Of a DNA stretch of 64,000 nt, positions 54,296 to 64,000 are shown piece after piece (positions within the stretch are counted from its first letter, which is position 1; the number at the start of each line of letters is the position of its first letter). The position numbers and the translations under genes were made by a program. The notes beneath the pieces were generated by a model that worked only from the letters and a program-made list of their open reading frames with translations, did not search any database and was not told the DNA's origin. The DNA is from Harmonia axyridis (Eukaryota; Arthropoda; Insecta; Coleoptera; Coccinellidae): NCBI RefSeq assembly GCF_914767665.1, contig NC_059503.1:39866001-39930000 (forward strand), written 5' to 3'.

Positions 54296-56210
54296 TATAA
54301 GAACTAAACCTAAGAATTCAGTGGCGTTTTTTATGCACTCTCTTGTTAGTTCTTAGTTAAGGCATGCGCACGTGCTCGAACTACTTTCTATTTGTTCTAT
54401 ACTTTGATGTTTGACATTGATATTGATTGTGAAAAAATTAAATTCACTTTTTTCAAATACACCTAATACTTTTCATCGATAAATACGAATAACGGAACAT
54501 AAAATGATAGAAACTGGTATAGTATATCCAAAGTCACTTGGAGGAAGCCTGAATATTTAAATTATACAAGGGTTGTCCAAGTTTTCAGAAATTCCTTTGG
54601 AATTTATGAAAATATTGCTATCAATACTTTCAAATAAACCCCGGTATTTAGCAAATCGTCTTGGAAACAAGAATGTCCCCATTAGATTGATCTTATTGGC
54701 TGAATATTTCCCCTCGTATTCCCCTTTCCACTTTGAGAGCGTTTTTGTTTACACTCATTGGCTGCATCTATCACTTCTTAATTACTTTCTAATAATTCGC
54801 ATAGACCAGTGTGGTCCATAGGGGTATTATTGAAATGCATTTTTACGTAGTTTTAGTTCGTTGTGTGACTGATGCTTTTAATGATTTCGACTATGATCTT
54901 CGGCACAATTCTATGGCTCATTTAAAAAAAGATGAATATTTCGCAATCAAATCTATTCCTCCATTTACTTTCAAAGTCAGAATTGATATATGACGGGTTC
55001 TTAGTACGTCAAATTAGCAGCTACGTAGCCAGATCGAAAAATCAATCAAGTATTGTATATAAAATAGAAATATTTCACCATTTCCTGCCATCAGTTAGGA
55101 CAGTTTTAATAATGTTACATATATCTTTGAATATTTATTCTGATTCTGAATACGAAAAATTTAAGAGTTATCGAGGAAAAACTTGAACTGAGGAAATACT
55201 ACAATTTCTAACTGAGTGGAGTAGTCTATGACTCGGTCTATGACTTTCGGAAAACATAGAAACTAAAATCGGAATTTGGATAACTAAATTTGACATTTCA
55301 TGAAATGTCATTAATTATTCGTAATTGAAAATTTTATTGGTTTATGGATTTTCAACCATCTTAACGAATAATTTATTACAATTCATGAAATTTCGCCTTT
55401 TTAGTTTGTTTTTATGTTTTCTGGAAGTCATTGACTACTCTATTCAATGAGAAATTGCAGTTTTCCCTAGTTCAAGTTTTTACTCTTTGAGTATAGGATT
55501 TGTTAGAGACCCCTCTCTCTTTTTATACCTACGTAAAATTGACTGAATGAATAAAAAATATAGGTTTTTTCCAAAAAACTTTTTGAGTGACTTGATGTCA
55601 CTCAAGGACTTCAAGATCATGCACCTATTCTACCCTAGTTTGTCTTATCTTCAGACAGAACATTTCCGAATTAATCTCAAACATCGTGCTCTTATAATTC
55701 TATGCAACGATCGAACGATCAGGTCATCATCGTTGATAACGTTCCTTGATAGTATATTACAGGTCGAGAATAAAGAATAATCGAATTATAATACCGTAGA
55801 ATGACATAGTATCATTTTTGATGTAAGAGCGAAAGCTACTCACGTCACAAATTTTCTGAAAGAATCGACATCTGAGTCCCATTGAAAAAATATTATTTTC
55901 AACTCCAGGGTTTGAAAAGTGTGCGCCTATGTTTTATGACTGTTTTGCAATTATCTCTGGCCAAGCGTTTTTATAGACTAGTTCAAGTGACTTTGGATAT
56001 ACTATACTCGTTAATATTGAAATTCTATGCGGTGCAAGCGCACGTCTATATTTTACCTGAGCCCTTAGTTCTTGGTTAAAAGTTGGCCTGCTTGTGTTAG
56101 TTCTTAGTTCTTAGGAATAGTGCATAAACGCCCTCATTGATTTGTTAGCTTTCCATTCTTAGTCCTTACGTTTAGTCTTTAGTTCTTAGGACTGGTGCAT
56201 AAATCTACCA
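54296..56210. repeat. Possible large foldback built from AGTTCTTAG repeats
   Basis: AAGAACTAAACCTAAGAATTCAGTGGCGTTTTTTATGCAC with TTAGTTCTTAGTT at 54299-54359 is echoed in opposite orientation by TAGTTCTTAGTTCTTAGGAATAGTGCATAAACGCC (56099-56134) and again by TTAGTTCTTAGGACTGGTGCATAAA (56178-56203). The interior has several 60-85-codon frames without recognisable motifs. I read it as one degenerate element, boundaries uncertain. Confidence 0.4.
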
Positions 56211-57034
56211 TAACGTTGTCGCGCGTTGCACAAACGTAATGTAACAGGTTCCAAAGTAACGATAAGGATAAGGCGAGACAACAGACGCTAAAAATGATTG
56301 GAGGGTAAAGATGAGGGGAACTGTTAGAAAGTGTCCAGCGGAAAAGGATAAATAGGAGTTCAAAAATTCTTCGCAATGGCGCTAGTAGAGCCAAAGGATA
56401 ATAAACTCAAGAAGGCGAACACACTTTCATCACAGTATAGATGTATAGAAACACATGGTTTCTATACTGTGCTTTCATCCATGTTCATTTCTTGCTTTAT
56501 ATCCATCAGTACTTTTTGACATGCATATTTTAATGATATTCAAAGGGATCTTTCATGAGATACTCTTGAATGAAACGATATCCCTTCCCTTCATTGGATT
56601 TCTTTGAAATGTGAAAGCATTCCACTATATTTTTACATTATAGAACCTGAATTCAAATTTATGAAATCATGACTGTATGCGTTCCTTTGTAATTTCGAAA
56701 ATTTGGAATCTTTCGGATACAAAAATTATGAAAATATAAACTGATTTTTTCTATGATGGATCCCAGCAATTTTAAGTGCTATTTTTGCAACCAGAAATAA
56801 AGCAGCGACTAGACGTTCAAGCCCTACATCATTGTCAATAATTCCTGAGTGGACTATACCTTTTCAATTTCATGCATACTATACTATGTATTGTGAAGTA
56901 AATAATATAATGGGAAATTATTCAAGATTCAAATGAAATCGTATTGCATATATTATTTGAGTGATTCGGTTGAAATTATTTTAATATTTATTTATTCATT
57001 AAATCAATCAAATTTTCATTGATGAAAAAGATAT
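56211..57034. other. Intergenic; 3' flank of the secreted-protein gene
   Basis: It contains an imperfect hairpin ACAGTATAGATGTATAGAAAC / GTTTCTATACTGT (56434-56470). On the minus strand AATAAATAAAT at 56986-56996 is a good polyadenylation signal about 40 bp after the stop of the neighbouring gene. Confidence 0.45.
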
Positions 57035-59614
57035 TCATCCCATGATATTCGGTAGACCTGGTGTCAAATTACCACTTTGTTGTTGATTTGAATTTTCAGT
57101 ATTGAATAGGCCTGTCATCATGTTCTGGAATATACTTGGCAGAGCATTTAAAGGTATCACTATCGCTTGATGCATTCCCAACACCATGACTGGATGCATA
57201 CCTTCAACCGCATTTAAAGATTGACTGTTGCTAATAGGACTTCCAATTAAATTTTGCCATACTGACAGAGGGTTGTTTGTAGAGGACTGAGTTCTACTAG
57301 CTTTACTACCTGAAAAATAATATTTTTTTAGTTAACACTCCACTCAATAACGTAACCACATGTTTTCTCAAAAATTCCACTTTGTAAGTGAAAATAGTCC
57401 ACATCAATTAAGAATAATACATATAGTCCAACTCTCCTCTAACTTTTGAAAACCTCTTCTGTAGAAAGATTTTTCGCTATTTTCGAAATAGACTTCAACC
57501 TCGGCATATCGTTTCATAACCGTTGTATTTTTCTCATCAAAAAACAGTGTTTTATCGATACGCGAAAAAGCTTTTTATCCATTTTTCGTATAACAATAAA
57601 TGGAGGGTCAATACCTTTTTCTAGACTCTACTAGACTACAAAAACATCTACCACTACATAAATCTATTCTACTAGGAACACAACGTAGTTGAAAGTTTTG
57701 AAGCCAAAATTATTAGCCGTATATACGCTCTATAAGTGATGACGTCACACACCGCCATTTTAGTTCTCCTGTCAGTGTTCGGAATCCAAACAAACAAATT
57801 GTCATTCAACACCGACACCGTACTAATTTGAATGACAATTTATTTGTTTGGATGCCGAACACTGACAGGAGAACCAAAAATGGCGGTGTGTGACGTCACA
57901 CTAATAGAGCGTATTGGCGAAACTAGTTGAGGACGGAAACTGTCGAGAAGATCCGATCCCCTTTAGTACCTATTCATTCACAGCAATCTGTAACAATATG
58001 TATTTAATACTCTCTGATACCTAACTCGCAAGATCTGATTCGTCCAAATTATTAATCTTCGTTACTTTTATTTACCTGTAATGAAGTTCCATCAAGTAAG
58101 GACCGCATCCATTGAATACCTAAAATTTTTTTTCTGCCATGCGCATGGTCGTCGCCAGAAGGGGACAGGGGGGTGCCACTGCACCCCCTGCCCCTAGAGA
58201 CTCGACTATTTTTTCAAAACCTTAAAAAAAGTGTATAGAAAATAGGAAATAACTGCATCTCATTTTTAGAAAGTACCGATATTGCACTAGTTGCAAGTTT
58301 TGAATCGGGAATGATGATAACACAGATTCATGTTTAAGAAATCTTTAACTCATTTGGAAATTTTGAAACCAGATGTTTCTATTGCTTTGGAACTTTTTTC
58401 GAGTATAATTTCATATTTTTTATGATCGAGAAATCCCAGCAACCATCGGCAAATTCGTTGGCTCTAGAGGAAGTATTTTTGTAGGGCGTGTTCAAGCACT
58501 GTACGACTACCTAATTGGTAGTGAAAGAAAACTACAGGGTGTTACATTCAAACCAATTGCCGCTAGACAATAAGTATTTTTGATAATATTGTTAATTTAA
58601 CTAATAAAGAATGTTACGCGTTACATTATCAGCAACTATTGTATTTTTGTCCACCCTGTACCAATTGGAATCAACATGTGATTTTTGGAATCAGCTCAGC
58701 TTGAGTAATCGGAAAATTGAGACAAAATGGGGGTGTTCCATTAAAAAAAAAAACGGTGACGTCATTACTCGAAAGTAATTTAGTATATTAGATTATTATT
58801 TCAAAATACGGTAAATCAAAATCAAAAATCGACGTGTTTCAGGATTATTTCTTAAAATGGTCTGTTTAGCTGAAAATGAATTTGTTCCATACTTTACGGA
58901 CACAGTGTATACATGAAAACCGAGTTGTGATCTTTCGAATTATTTCGCCTGTTTTTACAATATTTTTTCCTTTGATATTTTTGGGCGCCCCTGCAGACCT
59001 TGCGCCCGTGGCAAGTTCCACCTTTGCCCGCCCCATATACAGCCCTGCAGTTATATTATCACGAACAACGTTTTAATAATTTCAACACTGATGAAAAATT
59101 AAAAATTTTATAAATTACTAGGATATCTCAAAAAATTGGCTCCCTACTATTTCAAAAACGATTCAAAAGTTTCTTGTATATTTGAAGATACAAAATTCAT
59201 CAGATTGCCGAGCAATTTTAAAATGATTGATCAAACTGTTTGATCAATCATTTAAAAAAAAATTTGTTTCTTGCACCGAGAACCAAGGGTTACCTAGCTA
59301 TAGCTAATATCTGTTCCCCACCGAACAAATAGCAATGCCATATAAAGAATACCTATTTTTTATACAATGAAACTAGTTTCAGAAATATTGGGAGAAAATG
59401 ATGTTGATACATACTGTCTGAATAAAAAATTTTCGATTCTGGTTCCATCTGGGTCTTGATGTCATCGGTAATCAATTTTTTCAGTTCATCAGTATCATTC
59501 GTTGGCTTGGACAGAACATTCAATAAAACTGAAATTAAAAAAAAATCAATGCATTGAAAAAAATAGGAAGAAATACTGACGTCCATACACCACGAGTAAA
59601 CTTTTAAAGTGCAT
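57035..59614 (-). CDS. Small secreted protein, family not recognised
   Basis: Three minus-strand exons, 59581-59614, 59415-59528 and 57035-57309, join in phase 1 at both junctions and give 423 nt, 140 residues. Donors are GGAC|GTCAGT and GACA|GTATGT; acceptors are AATTTCAG and TTTTTTCAG. The N-terminus MHFKSLLVVYGLLLNVLSKP is a signal peptide, probably cut before or near KP. The mature part is about 120 residues: an acidic, helical start (NDTDELKKLITDDIK), a Ser/Asn/Gln-rich linker, a hydrophobic methionine-rich segment (MHPVMVLGMHQAIVIPLNALPSIFQNMM), and an Asn/Gln-rich end. It has no cysteines. Skipping the first 52-bp intron and starting at 59586 (MDVSISSYFF...) also gives a signal-like start in the same downstream frame. 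A TTTCAGTTC initiator-like site lies near 59645 and a polyadenylation signal at 56986. Intron 2 holds two mobile elements. Confidence 0.72.
57726..57911. mobile_element. 186-bp hairpin MITE with TGACGTCA in both arms
   Basis: CGCTCTATAAGTGATGACGTCA at 57726 is the inverted match of TGACGTCACACTAATAGAGCG ending at 57911. The arms are over 80 bp, nearly identical, and share CTCCTGTCAGTGTTCGG and CAATTTATTTGTTTGGAT or their complements. Each arm has TGACGTCA, the full cAMP-response/bZIP palindrome. It lies in intron 2 of the secreted-protein gene. Confidence 0.85.
57912..58534. other. Intron sequence; possible hAT end at 58140
   Basis: GTCGTCGCCAGAAGGGGACAGG with CCACTGCACCCCCTGCCCC (58149-58193) is a GC-rich patch in AT-rich intron that resembles hAT subterminal sequence. 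No matching second end is found. Confidence 0.3.
58535..58909. mobile_element. Truncated, inverted copy of the 23.3-kb MITE
   Basis: ACGGACACAGTGTA ending at 58909 and ACTACAGGGTGTTACATTCAAACC near 58535 are reverse-complement matches to 23337-23735, with the intervening GACGTGTTTCAGGATTATTTC and GACAATAAGTATTTTTGATAATATT in the same order. Only this half of the element is present here. It lies in intron 2 of the secreted-protein gene. Confidence 0.8.
58978..59045 (-). mobile_element. Solitary hAT end
   Basis: Read on the minus strand from 59045 the sequence begins CAGGGCTGTATATGGGGCGG and continues GC-rich (AAGGTGGAACTTGCC, GGGCGCAAGG). This is the style of the hAT termini elsewhere in the window. 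The opposite end is not found. Confidence 0.4.
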
Positions 59615-60280
59615 TGTTATTTGACTACGCGAGCTTTTGAACTGAAATGATTCGGAAGTTTTATTTACGTCGATATATTTCAACCTTAATACATATGATT
59701 TTAATAATTTTCTCGCTCAATAATCTAATCATGGTAATTTGATTTTACACTCTTTATCTCTATCATTCAAAATGGGGGAGTTTCTTCAGAATTATGCGAA
59801 CATTAGTCCGTTATCGAGGTGAATGCTATAATACTTGGTAGGGTTGTTATCTGGTATGAATTATGTTCGGTATTCCTAGTTGAAAACTTTGTCATCGCAA
59901 AATGAAAATATCATAGGAAAAATAATCATTAACTTTTTTTTAGCTGTGAATGAATAATCTTGGCATCGGTTACATGATTTACACAGCAAATTTAGGAAAA
60001 TAAATATTTATGGTAGGTAACAAATGATAAATCTGTTCACCGAACTGATCGCTCTTTCATTTCGTTTCAATGTATTTTTTTCGAATTTTGAGCAGGAAAT
60101 GATCTCAAACGGTAAGGTCTCAACCAATCCGCCCAAATATTTCGGTAACCACAAAACCGATGGATTGTCGGTTGTCGGTGTTGATACAAATAATAATGCA
60201 AAATTTTAATCAAAACCATTGAAAATTCAAGTTAAACATAAAAGACGCGATACATGACATTTCCATGACAATAGGGCCAG
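59615..60280. other. Upstream flank of the secreted-protein gene, otherwise empty
   Basis: Apart from the initiator-like TTTCAGTTC near 59645 and an AAATAAAAC at about 59655-59665 (minus strand), no features are supported. Confidence 0.35.
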
Positions 60281-60722
60281 AATGAGTGCCAACTTCACAC
60301 TTCGCGTAATTTCGAAAGGTCAATTTTTTTGGTTTCTGAGGGTGGACAAATGAAATTATTGGGTGGACAAACGTGGACCTACTATGGACAACAGATCCTG
60401 AAATTTTGAGCTTGAAATTTACATTTGTGGATGCCAACTTCACATTTTCCGAAATTTCTCGAATGATCGATATTTTGGTTTCTGTGGTTGGACAAATGAA
60501 ATTATTGGGTGAACAAAAGTGGACAAACGATCTTTGGCATTTTAAACCCTTTTTTGTAATTTGGAGGTGCTGCTCAGAAAATAAACGGAAAGGATGTATT
60601 TTCTTATATCTCTTGAACGGTGCCTGAACAAATGAAAAAAAAGGGTGGACAAATGTGGACCTACGATGAACAAACGATCCTGAAATTTTGACCCCAAAAT
60701 TTACATTTGGGGTGCCAGCTTC
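60281..60722. repeat. Irregular tandem repeat
   Basis: The phrase TGCCAACTTCACA occurs at 60287 and 60432 and, as TGCCAGCTTCACA, at 60713. TTTCTG-G-GTGGACAAATGAAATTATTGGGTG occurs at 60336 and 60480. ATCCTGAAATTTTGA plus AAATTTACATTTG occurs at 60396 and 60678. Spacing is about 145 bp between the first two units and about 280 bp to the third, which may hide a degenerate copy. Confidence 0.75.
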
Positions 60723-60944
60723 ACACAGCTCAGTAAGTAGACTGGCTACTGCCTGCGGTACAAGGCAAATAATTATGATGAAGCAGCATCTTCGAAATAT
60801 TTATTTTTTTGACTCGAAAAATTCAACAATTTATTAAGTAGCCCCCACTTTTTTAGCACTATGCCCTTTGACTATCTAACTACGTCTCTGGTATACAATA
60901 TTTTTCAATTCGAGAAATAAAATGAATTGTTCGACTGGTTGAAA

Positions 60945-61047
60945 CAGGGCTGGCGCGAGCAATTTTGGCGCCTGAAGCAAATAATTTTTCGGCGCAAAAG
61001 AATCAATAAACAGTCGCTTCACTGTTTCACCCCTAACGCCGGGCCTG
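60945..61047. mobile_element. 103-bp hAT MITE with perfect 8-bp duplication
   Basis: CAGGGCTGGCG at 60945 and CGCCGGGCCTG ending at 61047 are inverted with two mismatches. GGTTGAAA flanks both sides exactly (60937-60944, 61048-61055). At 103 bp it is far too small to encode anything. Confidence 0.85.
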
Positions 61048-61055
61048 GGTTGAAA

Positions 61056-62094
61056 TATGGAGTTTATGGAAATATTAAATTCAAAGTTGAATAATAATAA
61101 CATTTATTGCATTAATCATTGAAACAAAAGGCGAGAATTAGTCCTAGTGTCAATAATGAATAACATAAATAGAATCGATAAGGTATAACTTTGTTTAGAA
61201 AGGAATTTTTACGATTTCATTGTTTCATGATTTCTAACATATCTTAATTATTTAATGGCAATCATTGACCTAATCTTACCTAATTGATGGATTAAAAAAT
61301 GGTACCATACATAACAATTTTTTCGTTGATCTTTAAGAAAAGTGACATTTTACGTCTTAATTTCCGACTGAAAAATCGACTATTATTGAAAGCAAGTATT
61401 TTTCGTCTGCCAACTCTTTTTGCCCGTTGTGGTTACTATTATGATGATACGTTGATAACCCATGTTGGAAAGTCAAAAAACATAGTTTGGTTTATGCATT
61501 TTTTTTCATGCATTGTAAAAGAGCTGCAAACTGTTTCTGCTTCTTAATTCTCGGTTATGGATTATAGAAGAGCTAGTGTTACCTCATTTATAATTTTAAC
61601 AGGAAAATATGTAAGATTAAAAACCATATTTAACGACAAACTAGTTACATTGACAAAGTTTCTCAACAAGGAAACAGGTATTGCATTAATATTGTTGATT
61701 CGCGAACACGCACGTATCACTACGAATTCAGCTACTTGCAATGACAATAATTAGAATGACGAACTTAGAACAAGACGACAAGTGTTATTGCCTCGCAATT
61801 ATCTAATCATATGTCGCAGAAATTTTCCTTTCCTTTGGAAAAAATTAATTCCAAAATAAGATGCAGGTTTGCACGATAATCGATCCATGTTTTTGAATAA
61901 AGGAAAACTGGCAGAAATGGCAGGATATTTTGAGTTTTGATGCGGGTGATTCTGAAACTCTGTTGGAAGGAATTCTTCGGGCGATATAAGTGTATTTCGA
62001 TCAGAATTTTCCGTTTGTAATAAGAATGATGAATGAATAAAATGTTCAAATATTTATAAGAAGTATCCACAGATACAAATCGCGAAAAAAGACT
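61056..62094. other. Mostly empty; possible minus-strand LINE tail
   Basis: AATAATAATAACATTTATTGC at 61090-61111 read on the minus strand looks like a LINE 3' end. ORFs of 60-100 codons at 61299-62109 have no recognisable motif. Confidence 0.3.
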
Positions 62095-63400
62095 GGATAT
62101 ACTTTCCACTGTTTCTAGATGTGGAGCTGATTATTTCGAAGACCATAAAAAAGAAAAGCTACGTTACGAGGAAAATCTTAAAAAAATTAAACAAAAACAT
62201 ATCCGTAACATGATTATTGATTCGGTCAATGAATCCAGAACGGTCTAGCAATTTGTTAATCGTTTAACGGGTAGAGGTGACTTAAATCCAAATTAGGAAT
62301 TAATGTTGATCCACAAATGCGTGCAAATTCCTTCAATACGCATTTTGCAAATGTAGCTTATTGTAGACAAAATATGTCTACAGCTGGCCAAACTTCTTCA
62401 AATATCGCAGAAAATACCTACCAAGTCTTTTTATATGTTTGAAGTGGACGGAAAAGAAATTGAATATGTGATAAAATCTTAGAATACGCGATGTCATTTT
62501 CATTTGTACCAGGATGTTCAGTAACATCCTTAATGTATAAAAACAAGAGTGAGGATTGTTATTTTCAGTTTTCACCACTTCCTCAGGGACAAGGCATAAT
62601 AAGAAAGCCAAAAGCTCGCAAATGCAATTGCAAGAAGAAGAAACAAGAAATTACTGAAACAGTATTCAATGATGAAAAAACCATGTGGTAAAAAAAAAAC
62701 AAGGCCGTTGAGAAATAAAAAGTCGTTGAAGATGAAGAATTCGACACTGAACCGTTTCAAATTGAAAATTACAATGAAGATGTCGATGACTGCCCCTGCA
62801 TTTATTGCAATGACGTTTTTTTTCGTTTCATATACCTGGTGAGGAGTTGGTATGGTGCATGCGGTGTTTTCACTGGGCTTATACATCGTATTCTACTGCC
62901 TTGAGAACCAAAACCTTCATATTTTTGAACTTTGCAGTATTTAACACAAAAATGGGAGTATTTTTACAAAAACTAAAAATATATTATTGAAAAACAAAAC
63001 AGTATGTCATTTTGTTCGCATTTCCCCTAAATGATCTTCCTTATGTTTTCCAAGATATTGAATTAGTTATCATGTACGCCGATGATACGGACATAATAAC
63101 TTCGAGAAGAAAATATAAATTCTGCAATATCATCAGCACAATCAGCAATAACCGCCGTTTCCAACTGGTGTCAAATAAAAAACTGATTGCATGATTTTTC
63201 TGCTTCTAAAAAACCGGCAATGATCCAGCTTCATTGCTACTGCTGGGCCACGCAGTACCAATTAAGACCAGTACTAAGTACCTAGGTGTCACTTTGGACA
63301 GATGCTTAAATTGGGGTGAACATTCGACATACATCAAACAAAAGCTAACGGTCCTGTATTCTGTGATGTCGAAGCAAGTCGATCGGGGTGTTCCCGAAAT
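62095..63400 (+). mobile_element. Decayed LINE interrupted by a pogo-like relic
   Basis: The left part (62110-62480) reads EENLKKIKQKHIRNMIIDSV, FVNRLTGRGDLNPN and FNTHFANVA, then after frameshifts MFEVDGKEIEYVIKS, i.e. the region before the polymerase. The right part (63015-63400) reads FPLNDLPYVFQDIELV, YADDTDIITS (catalytic box) and, after a frameshift, TKYLGVTLDRCLNWGEH. Unrelated sequence at 62490-62945 lies between them, and the palm segment is lost. Confidence 0.65.
62490..62945 (+). pseudogene. pogo-like transposase C-terminus with PHD-like finger
   Basis: Across frameshifts the text FSPLPQGQGIIRKPKARKCN leads to EDEEFDTEPFQIENYNED and DDCPCIYCNDVF. A shifted frame then gives GEELVWCMRCFHWAYTSY. 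The C-x2-C ... C-x2-C-x2-WA pattern with a lysine-rich and acidic lead-in resembles the C-terminal PHD-like finger of pogo/Tigger-type DDE transposases. The catalytic domain is absent. The assignment rests on motif style only. Confidence 0.4.
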
Positions 63401-63442
63401 GTTTACTTTTTAAAATTTTCAAGTATATATTTTTTCGGCAAC
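63401..63442. other. Junction of LINE and palindromic block
   Basis: LINE-like coding sequence ends near 63408; beyond it the sequence belongs to the palindromic block. Confidence 0.3.
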
Positions 63443-63540
63443 CGTCCGGGAAGTGCTCACTTCCCGGACGCTGTTTCTTTGAGAAAGTAGCATTTCCCGG
63501 CCTAGTCCCGAAAGTACGTACTTCCCGGACTAGGCCGGAA
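63443..63540. repeat. Pair of GTCCGGGAAGT palindromes
   Basis: CGTCCGGGAAGTGCTCACTT followed by CCCGGACG (63443-63470) is a 28-bp palindrome broken only at its centre. 63494-63540 is a 47-bp near-palindrome, TTCCCGGCCTAGTCCCG ... CGGACTAGGCCGGAA, centred on AGTACGTACT. Both share the core GTCCGGGAAGT/ACTTCCCGGAC. The block is much richer in G+C than its surroundings. Confidence 0.85.
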
Positions 63541-63641
63541 AAGAATCATAGAATCCATAGCAACCGAGATAACGGCTGACAGTTCATATGAAATTAGTTG
63601 TCAAAAATTTGCATGTTTTTTGATCGCAATCGCAATAAAAT

Positions 63642-63851
63642 ATGGAAAGCAGCAGCGATAGTGTTTTTTTACATGGTTGCCGAAAAAATATTGTAAGCAA
63701 CACGCCCGAAAATGGTTTTTTTTTGGCTCACAGACTTTCAGGACTCGCTTACGCTCGTCCTGGAATTTTGTCTATTCGTCCAAAAAAACCCTATTTTCCG
63801 GACTTGTTACATGAATTACTATTCCTGGATATTTTCAGGGCGTTTTCCTGA
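63642..63851 (+). CDS. 69-codon ORF beside the palindromes, unknown
   Basis: The ATG at 63642 (AAAATATGGAAAGC) opens 69 codons: MESSSDSVFLHGCRKNIVSN, a hydrophobic middle (FFLAHRLSGLAYARPGILSI), and a leucine/aspartate-rich end. The middle is partly encoded by an inverted repeat (GGACTCGCTTACGCTCGTCC at 63741-63760). I recognise no family. It may be part of the same mobile unit as the palindromes rather than a host gene. Confidence 0.25.
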   Translation: MESSSDSVFLHGCRKNIVSNTPENGFFLAHRLSGLAYARPGILSIRPKKPYFPDLLHELLFLDIFRAFS

Positions 63852-64000
63852 CTGAAACTACTGAAAATATTTCATTAATTGTACGAAATTCGAACATCAT
63901 TTCCAATCGAAATTATTCAATACACAATGAAAAATTAGGCACTATCATTAATTTCGTTCAAATTAGAAGCCAATTCTATAGGACGACCAACTGAAAACTG
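63852..64000. other. AT-rich end of window
   Basis: No feature is supported. Confidence 0.4.

Noticed and set aside
63012..63194. Separate small gene
   Set aside because: It contains YADDTDI and LNDLPYVF, so it is the reverse transcriptase of the decayed LINE.

Overview
The window reads as an AT-rich insect nuclear genome segment. Small coding exons sit between GT/AG introns of about 50 bp to 2.8 kb, with arthropod-like initiator and AATAAA signals, and dense, nested transposable elements fill most of the rest. The host genes and the element mix (jockey/CR1-type LINEs, mariner, ZMYM1-like hAT, MULE, Harbinger, Penelope) fit an insect, perhaps a beetle; the order is an inference and is not proven here.

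Host genes. (1) 1671-4376 (+): the 3' four exons of an unrecognised gene. (2) 29238-35298 (+): a complete ten-exon, 531-residue sugar-phosphate exchanger of the SLC37 family. (3) 39441-39845 (-): a complete three-exon, 100-residue PEN-2, the small gamma-secretase subunit. (4) 57035-59614 (-): a complete three-exon gene for a 140-residue protein with a signal peptide that I do not recognise. A GC-richer island at 17560-18170 with a small ORF beside it may be the promoter and first exon of a further minus-strand gene.

Layout of mobile DNA. 0.3-6.1 kb: two foldback elements, a tRNA-derived SINE piece and a decayed hAT with perfect 8-bp duplications. 6.1-13 kb: mostly featureless intergenic sequence with one MITE and a 26-bp perfect hairpin. 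13-20.2 kb: a 5'-truncated LINE with a 574-codon open frame and a decayed Jockey copy. 20.9-27.9 kb: a mariner relic, TA-flanked MITEs, an internally deleted hAT nested inside a foldback element, and a Penelope-like relic. Two foldback elements sit in intron 6 of the SLC37 gene. 35.9-38.6 kb: LINE pieces meeting tail to tail. 39.9-41.2 kb: an element with a THAP-domain remnant.

The centrepiece is 41351-52032: a 10.7-kb hAT bounded by the 8-bp duplication GATGTGAC. Its left part holds a MITE-like element, which holds a MULE (9-bp duplication), which holds another element (10-bp duplication). Its transposase gene is split by a second hAT flanked by the 8-bp duplication CATTTCCC. If that insert and one duplication copy are ignored, the transposase frame is open for 851 codons, so the insertion is young.

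52-64 kb: a Harbinger relic, hairpin MITEs (one with cAMP-response-type TGACGTCA sites in an intron of the secreted-protein gene), a 103-bp hAT MITE, a tandem repeat, a LINE interrupted by a pogo-like relic, and a closing block of GTCCGGGAAGT palindromes followed by a 69-codon ORF.
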